Below are positions 6,002 through 10,411 of a DNA stretch of 10,411 nucleotides, piece after piece. Under the pieces are notes generated by a model. That model was not told the origin of the DNA, ran no database searches, and saw nothing but the letters and a program-made list of their open reading frames with translations. Location of the stretch: NCBI GenBank assembly GCA_964508195.1, contig CAZDSH010000050.1, positions 1 through 10,411 on the forward strand, read 5' to 3'. This DNA comes from JAAYEV01 sp964508195 (GTDB taxonomy: Bacteria; Bacillota; Clostridia; Ch29). Positions within the stretch are counted from its first letter, which is position 1, and every line of letters begins with the position of its first letter. A program made the position numbers and the translations under genes.

Positions 6002-6279
6002 TGTTTGCCCGGGGAATATAGCCTATTTTGCCGGGTTGTTCATATTTGAAGGTTAGGCACATTACGGCGGAAATCCTTCCTAGAATACAGGCATGCTCCG
6101 TGTTATTTATCTTTGCGGTATACGAACATTACCCTATATATCCAATTGGATCAGAGAAAATTGGAGGGATATCAGGCTTTTGGTCGAATAGATAATTAAT
6201 GACTATTGGGGACTGTAATGTCATCAATTCTGTATGTGTACACCCCCCCTACTACAAAATATCTCAAGGAGGGTTTAAC
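6002..6279. promoter_or_regulatory. Divergent intergenic region with two inverted repeats
   Basis: No gene is supported between the aldolase and chemoreceptor genes. Two dyads stand out. TCCAATT/AATTGGA lies at 6141-6147 and 6159-6165 with an 11-nt loop. A 10-bp repeat with one mismatch, AATTAATGAC and GTCATCAATT, lies at 6194-6203 and 6220-6229 with a 16-nt loop. They may be operators or leader hairpins of the chemoreceptor transcript. TTTGCG-17-TATATA near 6113-6141 is a weak promoter candidate. I found no c-di-GMP riboswitch consensus and no clear sigma-D box. Confidence 0.45.
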
Positions 6280-7911
6280 ATGCGAGCTCGGATTTTCTGC
6301 ATTATACTTTTGACCTTTGTGCTAGGTATCGTAACGTCGATGTTGCTTATAGATGGAGGTTATGACTATTTTACGGGACATCCATTTGATTTTGCCATGG
6401 CATCGACTGCAGCAATGGTGATAGCCCTGGCTTTTTCATTTATATTGAATAATATGTTCAAAGGGTTCATTAACCAGTGCTCTTCCATAGTAGAACATAT
6501 CAGCCAAACAAGTATGACCCAGGACATAAGGGCTGCGGGGTACAAAGGAATGGAAGGGTTTGTAGAATCGCTGAACGGCCTTATAAAGGGCATCAGGGGG
6601 CTTATGGGGAAAATACTCATTGCTTCGGATAAATTGTCTACCTATTCTGCAACTATAGCAACGGAGTGTAGCGAAGTAAGCAATGTAGTGGAGGAGATAT
6701 CCAATACGATTGACGAGATATCCAGGGGAACGGAGAGCCAGGCGGAGCGGGCTATGGGCGCAAAGGATAGCACTATAAAGATAGTAAACAGCTCTAAAGA
6801 TATTGCAGACCTTGCGGAAAACACCTACTTGATAACGAAGGGTATGAAGGAACAGGTTAACAAATCGGAGGAAAGGCTTCAAAGGCTTTTCGGGGGGCTA
6901 AGGGCGTCTAACGATGATAATAAAAATCTTGCAGCGGAGATTGGTAAGTTACAGCAGGATGCCAGCGAAATAAAAAATATTATAATATTAGTAAGGGATA
7001 TAAGCGAACAGACTAACTTGCTCGCGCTTAATGCCGCTATTGAAGCTGCTAGGGCCGGCGAGAGTGGCAGAGGTTTTGCCGTGGTTGCGGAGGAGGTTAG
7101 GAAATTAGCCGAGGAATCCGATGCATCCGCAACACGCATCAGGGATATAATCGAGGGCATTTCTAATAAAATAGAGCGTATTACAAGGGGAATTGAAAAA
7201 CAAGTTGCAGATATGGAAAGGAGCATGCAATACGCAAAGGAGTTTAAAGAGCTGTTTAGTAATGTAGACTGCACTTCCGGCGATACTTTAAAATCCGCCG
7301 AAGAAATAGTTAAGCTATCCAGCCAAGGCATCGGCAATGCCAGTAATGTAGACGAAATGATGGAGGATATCTCAGCGGTAACACAGCAAACCGCTGCGGG
7401 TATGGAGCAAATAAACGCTGCAGCCCAAAACGAAGTGGATTTGGTGAAGGGAATCTATACATCCGTAGAAAGTCTATCCGAAATGGCTGGGGAATTAAAC
7501 GATATAATGAAATCCGTCGAGGGGAATTATAAGCTGGATCACAGGGATCAGGGAAGGATAAAGGAGGGCGAAAGGATACTGGATGGTGGATTAAAGGATT
7601 TTGGGCATTTTGATTTCAAGGATGTGCAGTCTATAGAGAGTCTTGTAAAGAAGATCAACGAGGACAATGAACATATCCTTGAAGCGGTGATGGTATTAGA
7701 TGCCAAGGGTAATGTAATAGGCTCAAGTAGACCTACCGATACTACGAATTTCTCCCATAGGCAATACTTTAAAGAAGCGATCCGGGGGCAAATAAGTATT
7801 ACCGCACCTTATATATCGGTTTTAACTGATGATTATTGCGTAACGGTGGCGTTGCCAATAGAGAAGGGGCCTGAGATAAAGGGCGTTATATTCGGAGATG
7901 TAATACTATAA
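6280..7911 (+). CDS. Methyl-accepting chemotaxis protein with C-terminal Cache-like domain
   Basis: This 543-residue membrane chemoreceptor should signal to CheA/CheW. TM helices are visible at about 5-24 and 38-56, with only about 13 residues outside, so no periplasmic-type ligand domain exists. A HAMP-like linker follows, then the long coiled-coil signalling domain. Its tip is DISEQTNLLALNAAIEAARAGE at about 240-261, continuing GRGFAVVAEEVRKLAEES. Residues 448-543 form a separate alpha/beta domain with PDC/Cache features: VMVLDAKGNVIGSS (470-483), RQYFKEA (494-500), APYIS (509-513) and VALPI (523-527). It ends the protein and must lie in the cytoplasm. I chose the ATG at 6280 because AAGGAGGG (6266-6273) precedes it by 6 nt; an in-frame ATG at 6199 lacks a site. 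No CheR-docking pentapeptide is seen. Confidence 0.92.
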   Translation: MRARIFCIILLTFVLGIVTSMLLIDGGYDYFTGHPFDFAMASTAAMVIALAFSFILNNMFKGFINQCSSIVEHISQTSMTQDIRAAGYKGMEGFVESLNGLIKGIRGLMGKILIASDKLSTYSATIATECSEVSNVVEEISNTIDEISRGTESQAERAMGAKDSTIKIVNSSKDIADLAENTYLITKGMKEQVNKSEERLQRLFGGLRASNDDNKNLAAEIGKLQQDASEIKNIIILVRDISEQTNLLALNAAIEAARAGESGRGFAVVAEEVRKLAEESDASATRIRDIIEGISNKIERITRGIEKQVADMERSMQYAKEFKELFSNVDCTSGDTLKSAEEIVKLSSQGIGNASNVDEMMEDISAVTQQTAAGMEQINAAAQNEVDLVKGIYTSVESLSEMAGELNDIMKSVEGNYKLDHRDQGRIKEGERILDGGLKDFGHFDFKDVQSIESLVKKINEDNEHILEAVMVLDAKGNVIGSSRPTDTTNFSHRQYFKEAIRGQISITAPYISVLTDDYCVTVALPIEKGPEIKGVIFGDVIL

Positions 7912-7964
7912 AAAGAGAAACCATGGGACGAGCCGTAGCGGTGGCCGGTTTTTAAGTTCATTGT

Positions 7965-8345
7965 TTAAAATATATTTTCTAATGTAACCTTCTCTGTAGC
8001 CGGTATATGCCTTATTAAAAGTTCTAACACGGATATTTCCCCGAGGGCGAGGCCCTTTTCGCCAGCCTTTAGATATTCTTCGATTCTAACAAGGGCTATA
8101 TCAATGGCGTCTATTTCCTTATGGTTTATAAGTATTGTCCAAACGGATTTTGTATTCTCCCAAAGGGCGTTAAACTCTTTGAGCTGTGATTTGGCTTCGT
8201 CCCATCGGTTTTCTTCCACGCCGGTTCTTATATGCTTGCAATGGACCATTAAAACCTCAGAGCTGTTAGATACCTTCAGCATAGTGAAATAGCCTGCGCC
8301 AAATATTAGCCCAAGGGTTATTAATATTATAAGAATAGATCTCAT
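7965..8345 (-). CDS. DUF4363 family membrane-anchored protein
   Basis: This 126-residue protein has an N-terminal hydrophobic helix (about residues 3-21) serving as signal anchor, then a mostly helical, charged extracytoplasmic part with WDEAKSQLKEFNALWENTKSVW. This pattern matches the DUF4363 family, which is regularly found beside DUF421 genes in Clostridia. Its biochemical role is unknown. The start codon overlaps the DUF421 stop in ATGA, and a GGTGAT site precedes it, so the two proteins are coupled in translation and probably cooperate at the membrane. The gene is convergent with the chemoreceptor gene, with only 53 bp between them and no convincing terminator there. Confidence 0.85.
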   Translation of the reverse strand: MRSILIILITLGLIFGAGYFTMLKVSNSSEVLMVHCKHIRTGVEENRWDEAKSQLKEFNALWENTKSVWTILINHKEIDAIDIALVRIEEYLKAGEKGLALGEISVLELLIRHIPATEKVTLENIF

Positions 8346-9028
8346 TTTATCACCTTTTTCTGTTTTCCCTGTACAAAGAGCTTACCACCACCGTCTACCG
8401 AGGCAAACAATACCTCCGATGCATCGGAAAAACCCGCTTCACGTAGCTGATCCATTAACCATTTTTCCGTAATGCCCAGCTTTATAAGATCATTTTTAAG
8501 TATCCTGCCATCGGTTATAACGCTTAGGGGGAGTCCTTCGTAATCGGCTTTAATATTCAGGTCTTCGGTAATTACCGGCCTTTTTTCCGGTTTCGGGATA
8601 ACGCTAAGCTGTCCGTCGGTCTCCAAAATGGCGAAATCCACATCAGCTATGTTAGGGTAGCCCTTTAACCGTAATTGTTCCATCAAATCGTTTATATTAC
8701 ATCGTAACCGACGCAGCTCGTTTTCCACTATTTTACCCCGTTCAACCAGTATACTTGGGGTGCCGCATATTATGCCCCGGGCCTTGTTGCTCTTTAGTGT
8801 TATATAGGCGAGGGTTACCTGGGATACCATAAGCGTAAGAATGGCCACTAACCCGTTGGCTAGGGGTATATCCGTATCGCTCATGGGTATGCCCGCAAGT
8901 TCCGCGATAAGTACCGCCAGCACGAATTCGAAGGGCTGCAGTTGCCCTACTTGCCTTTTGCCCATAATGCGTATTGTAATAGCTAGGACGGTATAGAGAA
9001 GAAGGCTCCTTATAAAAACTATCAGCAT
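8342..9028 (-). CDS. DUF421 domain membrane protein (YetF-like)
   Basis: This 228-residue protein carries three N-terminal TM helices (about 3-20, 33-50 and 56-78) and a cytoplasmic C-terminal domain, as in B. subtilis YetF-type DUF421 proteins. The conserved signature RIMGKRQVGQLQPFEFVLAV spans residues 20-39. The soluble part contains two copies of one 51-residue module, 93-143 and 169-219, which align without gaps at 17 identical positions, including LMxQLRxxG in both. The molecular function of DUF421 is not established. GGAGGTG lies 8 nt before the ATG. It overlaps the DUF4363 gene by 4 bp and is preceded on the same strand by a membrane miniprotein gene. Confidence 0.92.
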   Translation of the reverse strand: MLIVFIRSLLLYTVLAITIRIMGKRQVGQLQPFEFVLAVLIAELAGIPMSDTDIPLANGLVAILTLMVSQVTLAYITLKSNKARGIICGTPSILVERGKIVENELRRLRCNINDLMEQLRLKGYPNIADVDFAILETDGQLSVIPKPEKRPVITEDLNIKADYEGLPLSVITDGRILKNDLIKLGITEKWLMDQLREAGFSDASEVLFASVDGGGKLFVQGKQKKVIK

Positions 9029-9134
9029 ATTTGTTTCACCTCCACATTCTATGATACGAGGAACGGAGAATATCGCGTAGGCAAAGCCAGGGTGTATTTT
9101 ATCGACAGTATAGTCTTGTGTAATTTACAAATCT

Positions 9135-9251
9135 TTATTCCCCGTGGCTCCTGCCCCTGTCCATAAGTTTTTTGGCCGTCCTAACTGCATGGACGTATTG
9201 CAAAAGCCCTAGTAAGGGTAGCGTTAGAATAATAATAAATAGAACCTTCAA
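9135..9251 (-). CDS. 38-residue single-TM miniprotein, TTG start
   Basis: A TTG at 9251-9249 follows AGGAGGG (9265-9259) by exactly 7 nt and opens a 38-codon frame ending in TAA at 9137-9135. The product starts MKVLFIIILTLPLLGLLQY, a clean transmembrane helix at residues 3-19, and continues with a basic tail containing RTAKKLMDRGRSHGE. The ATG in another frame sits directly against the Shine-Dalgarno and is too close to be used. I know of no family for it. It lies 106 bp upstream of DUF421 on the same strand and may share its transcript. Strong start signals and a sensible membrane protein make it likely real, but the short length leaves doubt. Confidence 0.62.
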   Translation of the reverse strand: MKVLFIIILTLPLLGLLQYVHAVRTAKKLMDRGRSHGE

Positions 9252-9268
9252 GGAACATCCCTCCTAAA

Positions 9269-9298
9269 TTGACTTTAATATAAAATATTTGATAGTTT
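9269..9298 (+). promoter_or_regulatory. Possible promoter for the pseudouridine synthase gene
   Basis: TTGACT (9269-9274) is a good -35 box, with TAGTTT (9293-9298) 18 bp further. The -10 box is poor. The region is AT-rich and the gene starts 60 bp on, so a promoter here is likely even if these boxes are not exact. Confidence 0.3.
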
Positions 9299-9357
9299 AT
9301 AAGGGTATGAATAAATAAATGTACTGTTAAAAATAACATCGAAGGTAGGTGAAACAT

Positions 9358-10326
9358 TTGGAAGAAGTATGTATCGATATAAACGATAGCGGACAACGGT
9401 TGGACAAGTTTTTAAAAAAATATTTGCCCCGGGCATCGGCGGGGTTTATATACAGGTGTATTAGGAAGGGGAATATAAAGCTTAACGGAGGACGGGCTAA
9501 GCCCCATGAGATTCTTGCTAGGGGGGATACGTTACAGCTATTTTTCGATACATCGGATATGGAAAGGGAAAGGATACAAAGGGGCGTCCCAAGGGCCGGC
9601 AAGGATTTTAGCATAGCCTACGAAGATAAGAATTTGTTAATAGTTGAAAAACCCCCGGGGCTCTTATCCCACCCCGATGGCAGTAATGTCGAAACTTTGA
9701 CGGAGCAGATGATTTATTATCTATACAGAAATAAAGAATACTATCCGGCAAAGGAAAAGACCTTTATCCCCGCTATTTGCAATAGACTGGATCGTAACAC
9801 CGGCGGCCTTGTTATAGCGGCTAAAAATTTTAAAACTTTACAGGATATAAGCAAAATGATCAGGGAAAGATGGATAGCGCGGTATTATTGGCTTATCGTA
9901 AAAGGACATTTCAAGGAAGCTGCGGAGGCGTCGGCGTATCTTATAAAGAATAGCCGGACTAATAGGGTTAAGATAAGAGAAAGGCAGGCGAAGGGGAGTG
10001 GGAAGATCGAGACCTTCGTAAAGCCCCTAGCTTACAGCCAAAGGGGATTTACGCTGCTGGAGGTAGAACTTGGTACCGGTAGGACCCATCAGATACGTGC
10101 CCAGCTTGCGCATTTAGGTTTCCCTATTGTGGGGGATAGGAAGTACGGTGATAGGGGTATAAATGATATGTTTGGAAGGGAATTCGATCTGAAACATCAG
10201 TTTCTTTATGCGCATCGGTTGAATTTCGAGGAGGTTACGCCCTTTCTAGGGTATATGAAGGGAAGAACTGTGGAAGTGCCGTTACCGACGAAATTGCGCC
10301 AGATAAAGGAGGGGCTATTTAACTAA
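9358..10326 (+). CDS. RluA-family 23S rRNA-type pseudouridine synthase
   Basis: This soluble enzyme of 322 residues isomerises uridine to pseudouridine in RNA. RluC/RluD-type members act on 23S rRNA, but the exact site cannot be told here. An S4 RNA-binding domain covers about residues 11-70 (GQRLDKFLKKYLP onward). The catalytic domain follows, with D145 in NRLDRNTGGL as the nucleophilic aspartate and GRTHQIRAQLAH (241-252) plus VGDRKYG as further family motifs. I prefer the TTG at 9358, 5 nt after AGGTGA (9347-9352). The in-frame GTG at 9349 would add three residues but has only a poorly placed AAGG. It is monocistronic as far as the window shows, with a repeat hairpin just downstream. Confidence 0.94.
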   Translation: MEEVCIDINDSGQRLDKFLKKYLPRASAGFIYRCIRKGNIKLNGGRAKPHEILARGDTLQLFFDTSDMERERIQRGVPRAGKDFSIAYEDKNLLIVEKPPGLLSHPDGSNVETLTEQMIYYLYRNKEYYPAKEKTFIPAICNRLDRNTGGLVIAAKNFKTLQDISKMIRERWIARYYWLIVKGHFKEAAEASAYLIKNSRTNRVKIRERQAKGSGKIETFVKPLAYSQRGFTLLEVELGTGRTHQIRAQLAHLGFPIVGDRKYGDRGINDMFGREFDLKHQFLYAHRLNFEEVTPFLGYMKGRTVEVPLPTKLRQIKEGLFN

Positions 10327-10340
10327 TACGGCAAGGAGAT

Positions 10341-10389
10341 GTGGCAAGGGGACGCGAATGTGGCAGGGGGACGTTTTGTTTGCCACATT
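10341..10389 (+). repeat. Inverted copy of the left-end hairpin repeat
   Basis: The 14-mer GTGGCAAGGGGACG (10341-10354) is the exact reverse complement of 301-314. A second variant with one change follows at 10360-10373. A perfect 9-bp inverted repeat, AATGTGGCA (10357-10365) and TGCCACATT (10381-10389), encloses the loop GGGGGACGTTTTGTT, which differs by one base from the left-end loop read on the opposite strand. It begins 15 bp after the pseudouridine synthase stop and is followed by TTTAG, so it could also act as a 3' hairpin. Confidence 0.8.
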
Positions 10390-10411
10390 TTTAGAATGGT
10401 TCTAACTTTGT

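Noticed and set aside
5939..6064. 41-codon minus-strand frame ending in TAATG at the aldolase start
   Set aside because: It runs through the AT-rich promoter tract, has a weak and distant ribosome site and no recognisable product, so it is more likely chance.
6199..6279. 27-residue N-terminal extension of the chemoreceptor from an ATG at 6199
   Set aside because: No ribosome site precedes 6199, the extension is hydrophilic and unlike receptor N-termini, and AAGGAGGG precedes the ATG at 6280 perfectly.
6040..6279. c-di-GMP riboswitch or sigma-D promoter upstream of the chemoreceptor
   Set aside because: The GEMM-I conserved blocks are absent, and no TAAA / CCGATAT pair with proper spacing was found.
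7912..7964. Terminator between the chemoreceptor and DUF4363 genes
   Set aside because: There is a TTTTT run, but only 3-5 bp imperfect stems precede it, which is not enough to call a hairpin terminator.
9104..9117. 14-mer CGACAGTATAGTCT shared with the FMN riboswitch
   Set aside because: None of the other RFN blocks are present around it, and a single 14-base match between two places in 10 kb can occur by chance.

Overview
The window looks like a chromosomal segment from a Gram-positive, low-to-moderate GC member of the Firmicutes, most likely class Clostridia. The evidence is strong AAGGAGG-type ribosome binding sites, TTG starts, heavy use of ATA, TTA and AGG codons, an FMN riboswitch driving a RibU-type riboflavin transporter, a DUF421/DUF4363 membrane pair and a clostridial-type class II aldolase. 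I cannot name a genus from sequence alone. I see no rRNA, tRNA, CRISPR array, transposase gene or prophage. Most of the window is ordinary core and accessory chromosome.

Layout. Positions 1-190 hold no gene I can assign. Positions 191-316 carry two 59-bp tandem copies of a hairpin-rich repeat, and a related copy lies in the opposite orientation at 10341-10389, so inverted copies bracket the window. On the minus strand comes a complete riboflavin-import unit: promoter (1169-1197), FMN riboswitch (1023-1146), intrinsic terminator (979-1014), a second structured leader element between the Shine-Dalgarno and the start codon (918-964), and ribU (343-912). Divergent from it is a small nitroreductase (1289-1828), itself probably an FMN enzyme.

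The plus strand then carries a two-gene overlapping unit: a one-TM coiled-coil protein (1903-2316) and an anchored phosphodiester glycosidase (2309-3355). A DUF4163/DUF3298 protein (3504-4130) and a HAD phosphatase (4179-4841) follow. A 17-bp bidirectional terminator (4969-5009) separates these from the convergent class II fructose-bisphosphate aldolase gene (5008-5937, minus).

A 340-bp divergent intergenic region precedes a chemoreceptor (6280-7911) whose C-terminus looks like a Cache/PDC-type sensor fold on the cytoplasmic side. On the minus strand are DUF421 (8342-9028) and DUF4363 (7965-8345), overlapping by 4 bp. Upstream of them is a 38-residue membrane miniprotein with a TTG start (9135-9251). 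An RluA-family pseudouridine synthase (9358-10326, plus) closes the window.

The most noteworthy signals are four. First, the ribU leader has its Shine-Dalgarno 57 nt from the ATG, with a hairpin that would collapse the gap to about 10 nt. Second, the chemoreceptor has an unusual domain order. Third, there is the TTG-started miniprotein. Fourth, there is the inverted repeat family at the two ends. I did not find a clearly new multi-gene system.
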